A DNA stretch of 64,000 bases, from assembly GCF_008831505.1 (NCBI RefSeq), contig NZ_CP044507.1:2480001-2544000 (forward strand), in the 5' to 3' direction. Position numbers and translations under genes: made by a program. The notes beneath the pieces are model-generated. The model did no database searches, had not been told where the DNA came from, and was given only the letters and a program-made list of their open reading frames with translations. This document shows, one piece after another, positions 35,828 to 44,460 of this stretch (position 1 is its first letter; the number at the start of each line of letters is the position of its first letter). The stretch is from Chryseobacterium sp. GTDB lineage: Bacteria; Bacteroidota; Bacteroidia; Flavobacteriales; Weeksellaceae.

Positions 35828-36619
35828 CTAGAAAGTAGATCTGTGCATGCCGCGCTGAAACATGGGATTGATATGAGGCTGATTTTGCGGAGCTTCACTT
35901 TCACGCGCAAACTCCAATTTAATTGGGAGTCGGAACCGAGCGCGGACCGGCAAACCGTTGAATGTAGCAGGCACCCATTTGGCTTTGATCTTGTCTATAG
36001 CCCGGTGCGCTTCTTTTATCAGCTGCTTATCATTGCCGGCGATATTTACATCTTCAATTATGCCTTGCTGATTTACCACAAAACCTATTTCAATAGAAAC
36101 TGCGCGACCACCTCTTCCTATGGCAGATAGATCGAAATGATTTGCAAACTCCCTTCTGAAGGCCCGAATCCCACCGGGAAACTCTGCATTAGTAGGCGAT
36201 TTAATCACTAACCCATCCACGTAATTCTCAAATAAAACGCTGGGTAAAAAAGGAATTTTGGCAATAGCCTGTACCGGCTGGCCCTGTACAGATGCGGGCT
36301 TCCAATTCTTTAGATGCGGGAGAACCTTTCTAAACATGTCGTAGGCACACTTATTGGCCTCTATAGTTGCGGAGTCAAAATCTTTAACAAAACGAACCTT
36401 AGAATTTTCTGTAATTAGGACGGAAGCTTCATAACTTTCAGACTCTGAACAGTTAGTGAATTTCTGATCCTTCAATATCTGGTGCATTTCCCTATATAAC
36501 TGAGGTTTCCCACCAGAGTAATAATCCTGATCCTGAGGAAATTCAAAAATTGAAGGCTGTTCCTGCGCCACAACATTGGAAAACAAAACAACAGCTATAA
36601 GAAGTAAATAGTTATTCAT
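35828..36619 (-). CDS. Secreted protein with two TonB C-terminal-like modules (array member A)
   Basis: 263 aa, last gene of a five-gene array. After a signal peptide (cut near residue 18), module 1 has DYYSGGK (32-38), C57, VRFVKDFDS (75-83), NKCAYDMFRKVLPHLKNW (C91) and PASVQGQPVQ. Module 2 has EFPGG (146-150), VNQQGIIEDVNIAG (182-195), then KWVPATFNGLPVRARFRLPI, the classic end of a Bacteroidetes TonB domain. No N-terminal membrane anchor or proline-rich spacer is present, so it is not an ordinary TonB. Residues 1-120 align without gaps to member B, including both cysteines, which may form a disulfide. Confidence 0.75.
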   Translation of the reverse strand: MNNYLLLIAVVLFSNVVAQEQPSIFEFPQDQDYYSGGKPQLYREMHQILKDQKFTNCSESESYEASVLITENSKVRFVKDFDSATIEANKCAYDMFRKVLPHLKNWKPASVQGQPVQAIAKIPFLPSVLFENYVDGLVIKSPTNAEFPGGIRAFRREFANHFDLSAIGRGGRAVSIEIGFVVNQQGIIEDVNIAGNDKQLIKEAHRAIDKIKAKWVPATFNGLPVRARFRLPIKLEFARESEAPQNQPHINPMFQRGMHRSTF

Positions 36620-36693
36620 AGTAAAAGTTTTTGTACAAAAAAATTACAAGCTAAGACTGAAAATTATTCCTGATAGTTTTTTACCTATAAATT

Positions 36694-37410
36694 TTAGCGA
36701 AACCGCATGGATATTGGTAGCCGCATGCTTGCTTTAACAGCTTTACCGTTCACCTCCGCCGGTTTCCACCGCATAGTTATCCGTTGAACTGCAGCTACTG
36801 CAGCTACAGCCAAATCCCAGTTGTGATCTCCTGTTACTTTGATATTCTCCATTTTACCCAACTCATTAACATCAAAGGAAACCTGAATCGATATTGTCTT
36901 GGCATCTGAATCTACTGACTTTGTATTAAAGTTTTTTCCAAACTCTTTCTGAAAGGCGGCAAATCCGCCGGGAAATTCCGGTTGCTTAGTAAATTCGTTT
37001 GGATGAAACCTTTTCTCTTCAAAATGATCTGCCGGAATAAACCGCACCTCTGCAATGGCAGCTGTGGGCTTCCCGCCAACTTCCGCTGGCACCCAACCTT
37101 TTAAATGTGGCAGGACTTTGCGGAACATATCGTACGCACATTTGTTTCGGGCAACGTTGGCGCTATCAAAATCCTTCACGAAAAACGCGGTGCCATCCTC
37201 CCGGACAAGAACCGAAGCTGTATAAGACTGGTCATCTTCGCATGGCTGCAAATTGTAATCTTTCAGCAGCTTTTGGATTTCATCATCCAACATTGTTTTG
37301 CCGCCACGATAGAATTCCTGTTCCGAAGGGGAGATTACGTAATCAGCCAGGCCCTGTGCATTAACTTTTACAAAAAGGCTGAGAATAGAAAAAAGAAAAA
37401 TTTTACGCAT
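36694..37410 (-). CDS. Secreted protein with two TonB C-terminal-like modules (array member B)
   Basis: 238 aa, the closest relative of member A. Signal peptide to about residue 18. Module 1: EFYRGGK (32-38), C57, FFVKDFDSANVARNKCAYDM (C91), then LPHLKGWVPAEVGGKP. Module 2: PEFPGGFAAFQKEFGKNF (144-161), the strand VSFDVNELGKMENIKVTG, and RWKPAEVNGKAVKASMRLPI. The FPGG and W-x-PA-x-NG motifs are those of TonB domains in Bacteroidetes. It lies 74 bp upstream of member A and 42 bp downstream of member C. Confidence 0.75.
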   Translation of the reverse strand: MRKIFLFSILSLFVKVNAQGLADYVISPSEQEFYRGGKTMLDDEIQKLLKDYNLQPCEDDQSYTASVLVREDGTAFFVKDFDSANVARNKCAYDMFRKVLPHLKGWVPAEVGGKPTAAIAEVRFIPADHFEEKRFHPNEFTKQPEFPGGFAAFQKEFGKNFNTKSVDSDAKTISIQVSFDVNELGKMENIKVTGDHNWDLAVAAVAAVQRITMRWKPAEVNGKAVKASMRLPISMRFR

Positions 37411-37452
37411 CAGATAAAAGTCTTAAATAACAAAAAGGTCATCTTGGTTTGC

Positions 37453-38250
37453 CTAGCGGATCTTTTGAAACAATCTATAATTGTCCCAGTGAAAGTTTGG
37501 ACTACGGCTGTAACGAAAGTTCTTTTTTCGGGAATCCATCGGCACTATCACAACCCACTCGAAGGGCATGCTGTTCATTGTTGCTGGCGCCCAGTCGCCG
37601 GGAATATTTTTCAGTTTAGATGCAGCTTTGTGGATACTATTTGCGTCCGTACCTCCATACACCAACGCAGCATCCGTAAGTTGTCCCTTATCACTTATCA
37701 AAAAAACAACAGCAAGCGGTTCATCGGTATTTCGCAGAATATCATTGGTCAGCACCAGAGATATCTTTTTGTTTAATACCTCCAGGCCATCCGAAAAAGT
37801 AGCCGGTGTGAACACGTTTTCCGCCGGATTAAGTTTTGAGTATGAAATAAAAAATGGCTGTACAGTAAATTTTGCGATGGCTTTCACCCTACTTCCATCT
37901 ACAACAGCCGGCATCCAGCCCTTTAGGTGCGGAAGCAATGCTTTGCTGAAGTTATAGGCACATTTATTCGCAGCAATGGTTAGTGAGTCTTCATCTTTAA
38001 CAAGATTAATTTTTCCATCCGGATAAACCAGCACAGACGGAGAGTACACTTCCTTGCGGTCCTTACATCTGGGAATATTGTGTTTTGCAGCAATATTGAT
38101 CATTTCTGCTGTAAGCGCGGATTGGCCACCTTCATAAAAATGCTGTCCGGAAGGATACCTTGCGTGTACCTGTGCGAACAGCTGTAGCTGCCCGGCTGCC
38201 AAAAAGAATATAAATATAGCCAAAAAGCTGCGGTTTTTATAAATACTCAT
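37453..38250 (-). CDS. Secreted TonB C-terminal-like protein (array member C)
   Basis: 265 aa from ATG 38250; the frame opens at 38307 but that would overlap member D, while ATG 38250 starts a clear signal peptide (KNRSFLAIFIFFLAAGQLQLF). Module 1: HFYEGGQ (37-43), C62, INLVKDEDS, NKCAYNFSKALLPHLKGW (C97), PAVVDGSRVKA. Module 2 is diverged: no FPGG, but VVFLISDKGQLTDAALVYGG and DWAPATMNSMPFEWVVIVPM keep the strand order. It begins one base after the member D stop codon, so D and C are surely co-transcribed. Confidence 0.72.
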   Translation of the reverse strand: MSIYKNRSFLAIFIFFLAAGQLQLFAQVHARYPSGQHFYEGGQSALTAEMINIAAKHNIPRCKDRKEVYSPSVLVYPDGKINLVKDEDSLTIAANKCAYNFSKALLPHLKGWMPAVVDGSRVKAIAKFTVQPFFISYSKLNPAENVFTPATFSDGLEVLNKKISLVLTNDILRNTDEPLAVVFLISDKGQLTDAALVYGGTDANSIHKAASKLKNIPGDWAPATMNSMPFEWVVIVPMDSRKKNFRYSRSPNFHWDNYRLFQKIR

Positions 38251-38251
38251 A

Positions 38252-39037
38252 TCAGAAACCCCGGTAATCTGGCATACTTCTATGTTCACTCTCTCTCTCC
38301 ATATCAAAATTAAAATCCTGCTGAAAGTTCATCAACAACGTGTATCGAACGGGAATTCCATTAACCGATCCGGGCCGCCAAACCCCTTTAATCGATTTTA
38401 TTGCGGCTGCTAATTTATTATTGTTGATTTCGGACAACTGCGTATTTCTGATCTGTACGTCATCAATTTTCCCATCAGGAGAAATCACAACCGCAAGTTC
38501 AACCTTTCTCCGGTCTACATTATAAGCCAGGGAACTCTCCAGAATATGCTTTACCTGAGAATGGAAATTACCGTTACCTTTTTTATAATTCGGCTCTATA
38601 ATAATATCCGGCGTCACTTTTCTGGTTTCACTAAATATAACATTCGGTACAATGTTCACCATCGCCACAGCCTTAACCGGCTTTCCGTCCACCGTAGCAG
38701 CTCTCCAACCCTTCAGATGGGGGAAAAGTTTTCTGCTCATTTCGTAAGCGCACTTATTTCTTTGGATGTTCAACGTGTCAAAGTCTTTTATGAAACGGGC
38801 GCGTCCATCAGGATTTACGAGCACTGCCATTGGGTAACGCTCCCCTGTTTCCGCGCAGGGCTTCAGACTTTGAGCCCTTGCGATCTCCTTCAGTTCTTCA
38901 TTCAACCGGTTTAATCCACCATCATAAAATCCCTGGCCATAGGGGTATTTTTCCAGTATCTGTGCGGCGGTAATTACAGGAAAAAGGAAGACGAGGCTAC
39001 AAAGGAGTGCAGATAGACAGCGAAAGCGGAAAACCAT
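38252..39037 (-). CDS. Secreted TonB C-terminal-like protein (array member D)
   Basis: 261 aa. Signal peptide rich in Leu, Val and Phe ends near residue 25. Module 1: GFYDGGL (37-43), C61, ARFIKDFDT, NKCAYEMSRKLFPHLKGW (C96), AATVDGKPVKA. Module 2: LAVVISPDGKIDDVQIRNTQ and VWRPGSVNGIPVRYTLLMNF, without FPGG. Followed after one base by member C. Confidence 0.72.
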   Translation of the reverse strand: MVFRFRCLSALLCSLVFLFPVITAAQILEKYPYGQGFYDGGLNRLNEELKEIARAQSLKPCAETGERYPMAVLVNPDGRARFIKDFDTLNIQRNKCAYEMSRKLFPHLKGWRAATVDGKPVKAVAMVNIVPNVIFSETRKVTPDIIIEPNYKKGNGNFHSQVKHILESSLAYNVDRRKVELAVVISPDGKIDDVQIRNTQLSEINNNKLAAAIKSIKGVWRPGSVNGIPVRYTLLMNFQQDFNFDMERESEHRSMPDYRGF

Positions 39038-39093
39038 ACTAAAAGTTTTTATTGGCAGATTGCATTGCGCAATAGTACAACATTTAGTTTAGA

Positions 39094-39576
39094 TTACATA
39101 TCAAAACTGTCTGTCCGGAAATTAATTTTTTGGCGTATGCGGGAATCCACAGGTATTCCATTGCAGGTTGCGGGCGTCCAGGAAGGGTTCATATTCCTTA
39201 AAGCTAGTTCCACATCACGTTCCAGAAGATGTCCGTTGGTAACTTCAGGTTTTAACTGAAAACGCTGCAGCGAACCGTTTTTTCCTATAAAGAGAATAAG
39301 CTCAAAGGTGCCGTTTACGGTGTAAAGACCTGTATCCAGAAATCCTTTCATCTGCCGGCTGATATTCTGCTTGAAAATACTTTCACCACCGGTAAACCGG
39401 GCATAGACCGGCGAGCCGCACTTCAGGCGGTAATACTCCGTGGGATGATCAAGCTCATAGGAGATGGCAACACGAACAAATTCTTCAGAATTTTCAGAAA
39501 TCTCGCTGTCCTCAATCAGGGTTTGCGCCTGCACAAAAGCACCAGTAAACAACAGAATGAATATAAGACGCATCAT
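39094..39576 (-). CDS. Secreted single-module TonB C-terminal-like protein (array member E)
   Basis: 160 aa, first gene of the array. Signal peptide (RLIFILLFTGAFVQA) then one module: RFTGGESIFKQNISRQMKGF (60-79, the FPGG-type segment), the strand ELILFIGKNGSLQRFQLKPE, and PSWTPATCNGIPVDSRIRQK. Cysteines at 53 and 138 differ in place from the other members. It lacks the module 1 hallmark NKCAYDM. It may be a reduced copy or resemble the founding unit. Upstream is the lysA gene on the same strand, 119 bp away. Confidence 0.7.
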   Translation of the reverse strand: MMRLIFILLFTGAFVQAQTLIEDSEISENSEEFVRVAISYELDHPTEYYRLKCGSPVYARFTGGESIFKQNISRQMKGFLDTGLYTVNGTFELILFIGKNGSLQRFQLKPEVTNGHLLERDVELALRNMNPSWTPATCNGIPVDSRIRQKINFRTDSFDM

Positions 39577-39695
39577 GATGTTAAATTTTTACAAAGTTAA
39601 GGCATAATAGAGATCTGTGCTGCTTATTTTTAAAATCAATAACACACGAGATATTTTCCAAAAACGCGGCACGCCACTTCGGCAAGAGTTACCAT

Positions 39696-40895
39696 CTACA
39701 GTACCTCGATCTGGTTGCGCAGCAAGTCCTCAAATTCATCCCGCTTTCTGATCAGATGCGCTTTACCGTCCATAAAAAGTACTTCGGCGGGTTTCAAACG
39801 GGAATTGAAGTTGGAGCTCATCTCAAAACCGTAAGCTCCGGCATTTCTGAACACAAGCACATCACTTTCCCGCACTTCGTTAAGTTTGCGGTCCCAGGCG
39901 AAGGTATCCGTTTCACAAATATTGCCGACTACAGTGTAAATGCGCTGTGCGCCTTTAGGATTGCTGAGATTTTCGATATGGTGATAGGAATCATAGAACA
40001 TGGGCCTTATCAGATGATTGAAGCCTGAGTTGATACCACAGAATACAGTTGCTGTGGTTTGCTTGATCACATTGGCCTTTACCAGAAAATGACCACTGTT
40101 TCCCACCAGAAACTTCCCGGGTTCAAACCACAGCTGGAATTTCTTGCCGGTCTCCTTCTGATAAACCGAAAGCGCTTTCTCCACCTTTTTCCCCAGAGTC
40201 TTCACATCTGTTTCCAGATCACCTTCCTGATAGGGAATTTTGAAACCACTGCCCATGTCCAGATATTTCAGGTCCGGGAAATGTTCCGCAAGTTCAAACA
40301 TGATTTCCAGACCCTGCAGGAATACATCCGGGTCTTTGATCTCACTTCCGGTATGCATATGAAGCCCCTCAACCAAAAGATTCGTGGATTTCATTACCCG
40401 CTCAATATGCCTGAGCTGATGGATGGAGATTCCGAACTTGGAATCAATATGTCCGGTTGAGATCTTATGGTTTCCGCCTGCATAAATGTGCGGATTGATC
40501 CTTATAAAAATTGGATAAGAAGATCCATATCTGTTGCCAAACTGCTCCAGAATGGAGATGTTGTCTATATTGATATGCACCTTAAGTTCCATTGCATCTT
40601 CAATTTCCTTCAGGTCTACGCAGTTGGGCGTAAACAGAATACGGTTATGAGTGAAGCCTGCACGCAACCCCAGTTTCACTTCATTTATTGATACACAGTC
40701 CAAACCCGCACCCAGTTTTTCAATATATTTAAGGATATTGATGTTGGTTAGCGCCTTGGCGGCATAAAAAAAACGGGTATGTCGGTGGAATGATGAAGTA
40801 AGTTTTTCGTACTGAATTTTTATACTTTCCGCATCATACACATATACCGGGGTTCCGTACTGTTCTGCAATCTTAAGCAAGTCTTTGTCTGTCAT
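39696..40895 (-). CDS. lysA: Diaminopimelate decarboxylase
   Basis: 399-aa PLP enzyme that makes lysine from meso-diaminopimelate. PLP Lys47 is in FYAAKALTN. Other family boxes are GAGLDCVSINE, HMHTGSEI, MGSGFKIPY (glycine-rich phosphate site), WFEPGKFLVGN and CETDTFAWDRKL with the active-site Cys. Length and order are standard for the alanine racemase-like fold III group. It lies 67 bp after the exonuclease gene. Confidence 0.95.
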   Translation of the reverse strand: MTDKDLLKIAEQYGTPVYVYDAESIKIQYEKLTSSFHRHTRFFYAAKALTNINILKYIEKLGAGLDCVSINEVKLGLRAGFTHNRILFTPNCVDLKEIEDAMELKVHINIDNISILEQFGNRYGSSYPIFIRINPHIYAGGNHKISTGHIDSKFGISIHQLRHIERVMKSTNLLVEGLHMHTGSEIKDPDVFLQGLEIMFELAEHFPDLKYLDMGSGFKIPYQEGDLETDVKTLGKKVEKALSVYQKETGKKFQLWFEPGKFLVGNSGHFLVKANVIKQTTATVFCGINSGFNHLIRPMFYDSYHHIENLSNPKGAQRIYTVVGNICETDTFAWDRKLNEVRESDVLVFRNAGAYGFEMSSNFNSRLKPAEVLFMDGKAHLIRKRDEFEDLLRNQIEVL

Positions 40896-40962
40896 TATTT
40901 TATTTCGTCTTTATTGAATATATGCAGCCCATCATATACGTGGGCAACACTCTAACTTCGGC

Positions 40963-42186
40963 TTATGCCGGTACCTCCTGAATCTCGCAGTCACCTTTCA
41001 GCAGCAGGAGCCGGAGATCATTCTGCAGATCACCGGTAGGCTTGGAAAGGTCAATCTTAATCTTAGAAATCTTGCTCCAGGTCTGAATCTGCGTATAGAG
41101 ATCATAAAAACCATAGGAGGTTATTTTTCCTTCTTTCAGGATAATAAATGCCTTTTCGCCGCGGGTACGGCCTTCGCAAATCCACATTTCGCTTCGGTCC
41201 TGAAGAGACAACAGTTTTATTAATTCGTCTGCATTCTGAAACTCCTCACGGGATTTAATAAAACTCGCCACTTTAAGACCCTGTGTAAAAGATTTAAACC
41301 TTAGAATGGGCAAACTTTCTTCCCGGGGATTAATTTTCTCCACCACGTATTTTCCGTTCCGGAAGAAAAGACCAAATGGAAGACTTTCTTTCCTGTACAG
41401 TCCTTTGGTGCGCATCATGAGCCTCGCCAGCACATCATTTCCGGTAAGCTCGTAATGAATCTGTTTTACATCGTCCTGAATCTGTTTCCATTTTTTCAGC
41501 TTGGAGATGAAAACACTTTTCGCAAATTTGCGAAGGTCATCTGTAAAATCGGAATAGATGATTTTCCCGTCTTCATTCTGAAAATATATAATTCCTCTTT
41601 CTGAAGGCAAATCCTGAGTAAGGTCGCGGATTTTGTTCAGATAGGTATCTGCATTAAGGTGCTCATGCTGCTGCTGAATGATTTCGGAATCTTTATCCTT
41701 GATAATCAGAAGCTTAAAAAGGTCTAATGTAGCTCTGGCATCACCTGCTGCACGGTGATGGTCTACTAACGGAATTCCGAGTGATTTTACCAGTTTTCCC
41801 AGCGAATAACTCTCGGCTTCCGGAATTAATTTTTTAGCTAAAGGGATGGTATCCAGTGTGTTGATACGATAGTCATAACCCAGGCGTTTAAACTCCTGTC
41901 TCAGCATACGGTAGTCGAATTCGATATTGTGTCCAACAAGCGTTGTACCGGCTGTCATTTCAACCACCCTTTTGGCAATTTCATGAAAACGCGGTGCTGT
42001 ACGCACCATTTTGGGTGTAATACCGGTAAGTTTCTGTACAAAAGGCGTTATATCACTGTCCGGATTAACTAGGGACATGAACTGATCCACAATTTCGTGT
42101 CCGTCATACTTATAGACCGCGATCTCAATGATGCTCTCTTTCCGGAATCCGGCGCCGTTACTTTCTATGTCTATTACTGAATACAT
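40963..42186 (-). CDS. DEDDh exonuclease fused to a degenerate GIY-YIG-like domain
   Basis: 407 aa. Residues 1-165 are a DnaQ/epsilon-type 3'-5' exonuclease with D6-I-E8, HNIEFD (D91) and H144 with D149 in HHRAAGDARATLD, all DEDDh metal-site residues present. Residues about 194-280 resemble the UvrC-type GIY-YIG domain: SERGIIYFQNEDGKIIYSD then LRKFAKSVF. GIY reads GII-Y and YIG reads YSD, so this nuclease site is probably inactive. The rest is of unknown fold. Similar fusions occur in Bacteroidetes and in Actinobacteria with UvrC-like parts, suggesting DNA repair. It lies 18 bp after the HerA-like gene. Confidence 0.85.
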   Translation of the reverse strand: MYSVIDIESNGAGFRKESIIEIAVYKYDGHEIVDQFMSLVNPDSDITPFVQKLTGITPKMVRTAPRFHEIAKRVVEMTAGTTLVGHNIEFDYRMLRQEFKRLGYDYRINTLDTIPLAKKLIPEAESYSLGKLVKSLGIPLVDHHRAAGDARATLDLFKLLIIKDKDSEIIQQQHEHLNADTYLNKIRDLTQDLPSERGIIYFQNEDGKIIYSDFTDDLRKFAKSVFISKLKKWKQIQDDVKQIHYELTGNDVLARLMMRTKGLYRKESLPFGLFFRNGKYVVEKINPREESLPILRFKSFTQGLKVASFIKSREEFQNADELIKLLSLQDRSEMWICEGRTRGEKAFIILKEGKITSYGFYDLYTQIQTWSKISKIKIDLSKPTGDLQNDLRLLLLKGDCEIQEVPA

Positions 42187-42204
42187 TTCTAAAATTTCCC
42201 TGTC

Positions 42205-43728
42205 TTATCTTCTCCGTTTCAGCCCGAACATCCCCAGGATCGCCCGGGCACCTTCGCGCATCAGCGTATTTGTGAACGTTCGGCCGGCACTGGACTTCAT
42301 TACTGTTTCAAACATTCCCGGCTCTTCCTTCACCGGCTTTGCCTTCTGCCCCGGCACGGCTTCTGCAACGGCCTGCTCCATCCGCGAGGTAAGCATCTCG
42401 TATGCTGAATCTTTGTTTACGGACTGCTCATATTTAGCCACCAATGCAGAGCGGGAGGTCAGTTCAGCAACCTCAGCATCTGTCAACACATCCATGCGGC
42501 TTTCCGGTGAGATCAGATAGGTATGGACCAAAGGAGTAGGAATCCCTTTTTCGTCCAGTGCTGTAACAAAAGCCTCGCCAATACCCAGATTCTGAATCAG
42601 CTGGCCGGCGTCATAAAATTCAGTAATCGGGTAATTCTCCACCGCCTTATTGATTTCCTTTCTGTCTTTTGCCGTAAAACCCCGCAAAGCATGCTGAATT
42701 TTAAGCCCCAACTGACTAAGCACGTTTTCCGGCACATCGCCCGGAATCTGTGTGATAAAGTAGATTCCGACACCTTTGGAACGGATCAGCTTCACCATAG
42801 TTTCAATCTGATTAAGCAGCGTTTTGGACGCTTCCTTGAAGATTAAATGTGCTTCATCAATGAACAAGACCAGTTTGGGTTTACCGGTATCGCCTTCTTC
42901 CGGAAAAGTAAGATATATCTCGGCAAAAAGTGACAGCATAAATGTTGAAAAAAGCTGGGGCTGGCTTTGGATGTTTCCCACACGCAGGATATTTACTACC
43001 CCTTTACCATTCTTTTTATGCAGCAAATCCTCTACATCAAAACTCGGTTCGCCAAAAAACTCTGCCGCACCCTGCTGCTCCATGGCAACAATGGACCGCA
43101 GGATTGCACCTAACGAGGCCGAAGAAACTGAACCGTAGTTATTAGAAATATCGGCCTTACCCTGAGGCGTATCGGTTACATATTTGAGCACCTTCTTAAG
43201 GTCTTCAAGATCAATTAAAGGCAGGCCTTTATCATCACAGTACTTAAAAACGATGGACATAATACCCGTTTGGGTTTCATTGAGGTCCAGTATTTTTGAA
43301 AGCAGCAGGGGTCCGAACTCCGTAACCGTGGCCCGTAGCTTCACTCCCTGCTCCCCGGAAATGGTCATCAGTTCTACGGGAAAATCCTGCGCATTCCAGC
43401 TAAGTCCTGTCTTGGCATAACGCTCTTCTATTATGGCATTTCTCTCGCCGGCGCGGGAAATCCCTGAAAAATCACCTTTAATATCGAGTACAAGTGACGG
43501 GATTCCGGCATGTGAAAGCTGCTCGGCGAACACCTGTACCGTCTTGGTTTTACCTGTGCCGGTAGCACCGGCTATAAGTCCGTGGCGGTTAATGGTCTTC
43601 AGAGGCAGCATTACATCCACTTCTTTTACCACTTCGCCATCCAGGATCCCCTTTCCCAGGATAATATGTTCTCCTTTGGGTACATAGCGCGCATTAAGGT
43701 CCTGTATAAATTTTGCCCGGTTATCCAT
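42205..43728 (-). CDS. HerA-like ATPase (DUF853 family)
   Basis: 507 aa. Walker A is GATGTGKT (residues 54-61); Walker B is LVLFIDEAHLIF; further conserved are LVLDIKGDFSG and FITQIPGDVPENVLSQLGLK. This is the bacterial DUF853 branch of the HerA/FtsK superfamily (YjgR-like), often called helicase HerA-like protein. Substrate, DNA or other, is unknown. The C-terminus is basic (GLKRRR). Its neighbour on the same strand is the exonuclease gene, which suggests, but does not prove, a shared DNA-processing role. Confidence 0.92.
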   Translation of the reverse strand: MDNRAKFIQDLNARYVPKGEHIILGKGILDGEVVKEVDVMLPLKTINRHGLIAGATGTGKTKTVQVFAEQLSHAGIPSLVLDIKGDFSGISRAGERNAIIEERYAKTGLSWNAQDFPVELMTISGEQGVKLRATVTEFGPLLLSKILDLNETQTGIMSIVFKYCDDKGLPLIDLEDLKKVLKYVTDTPQGKADISNNYGSVSSASLGAILRSIVAMEQQGAAEFFGEPSFDVEDLLHKKNGKGVVNILRVGNIQSQPQLFSTFMLSLFAEIYLTFPEEGDTGKPKLVLFIDEAHLIFKEASKTLLNQIETMVKLIRSKGVGIYFITQIPGDVPENVLSQLGLKIQHALRGFTAKDRKEINKAVENYPITEFYDAGQLIQNLGIGEAFVTALDEKGIPTPLVHTYLISPESRMDVLTDAEVAELTSRSALVAKYEQSVNKDSAYEMLTSRMEQAVAEAVPGQKAKPVKEEPGMFETVMKSSAGRTFTNTLMREGARAILGMFGLKRRR

Positions 43729-43951
43729 AGTTTGTGAATTGAATTGTTAAAGGTAATTTTTTTTGAATGAAAATTAAAATGCTGTGCCGTGCAGGGCCGG
43801 CGCAATGTGTTTAATATGGAACAACGCTTAAAAGAGACAAATAATACGCAAAAGGTGTGCATGAAAATCTAGTTACAAAAAACCTGATAAAATGCATAAA
43901 TAAGGTCAATTTTTATGGTGAGCTATTAGTTATTAAACATCTTTATTTCCC

Positions 43952-43959
43952 TATATTTG
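43952..43959 (+). promoter_or_regulatory. -7 promoter element for the GreA-like gene
   Basis: TATATTTG matches TAnnTTTG and lies 22 bp before the ATG at 43982. The rest of the 250-bp gap between the HerA-like and GreA-like genes shows no further gene or repeat. Confidence 0.5.
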
Positions 43960-43981
43960 GTACATTTATAAACCAAGAGTA

Positions 43982-44425
43982 ATGAAAAGAGAAGAGATAC
44001 TCTCCAGAATTCTGGAAGAGCAGTACAAGGTAATTTCGAACCTGCAAAATTCTGTAAACCTGTATAAGAAAGAATCGGATAAGGATGAGGACGATACTTC
44101 TGACCCCGACGATTATGCCCGTCAAACTGAAGCAAAAGACATGCAGCTGAGATTTGAGAAAATGCTCAATAAAGAAAAGGCTGATCTGAACTTTGTACTT
44201 GGTGAAAAAGATAAGAATTATGCTGTGGCCGAACATGGAGCACTGGTTGAAACTGAAAACAACTATTTTTTCCTGGGTGTGGCCTTACCTGCATTTAAGT
44301 ATAATGATAAAGATGTTTACTGCATCTCTCCGGAAGCACCTATCTACGCTAAAATAAGAGGAAAAAAGCAGGGTGACTCCCTTCAGATGGGTGACCGCAC
44401 CCTTGAAATAATCGGCATCTCCTAA
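43982..44425 (+). CDS. GreA/GreB-like protein with an acidic coiled coil
   Basis: 147 aa. The N-terminal half is a charged helical region with DKDEDDTSDPDDYARQTEAK, typical of the Gre-factor acidic coiled coil. The C-terminal half matches the GreA/GreB FKBP-like domain: HGALVETENNYFFLGVAL, CISPEAPIYAKIRGKKQGDS, then DRTLEIIGI. The ISPEAPIYAKIRGKKxGD stretch corresponds to the Gre signature (SPLGxALLGKxxGD). Databases sometimes call this flavobacterial protein 3-oxoacyl-ACP synthase, which has no support here. A role at RNA polymerase is inferred. Confidence 0.75.
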   Translation: MKREEILSRILEEQYKVISNLQNSVNLYKKESDKDEDDTSDPDDYARQTEAKDMQLRFEKMLNKEKADLNFVLGEKDKNYAVAEHGALVETENNYFFLGVALPAFKYNDKDVYCISPEAPIYAKIRGKKQGDSLQMGDRTLEIIGIS

Positions 44426-44460
44426 TTCCAAATTACAGAAAAACATTAAAAATTATCATC

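Noticed and set aside
35828-39576. The array read as ordinary TonB energy transducers
   Set aside because: No member has an N-terminal transmembrane anchor, an ExbB/ExbD partner or a proline-rich spacer; all have cleavable signal peptides.
43729-43981. Possible small gene or RNA in the 250-bp gap between the HerA-like and GreA-like genes
   Set aside because: Only very short frames (about 15 codons) and a GCCGGC palindrome were found; beyond the -7 element nothing is supported.
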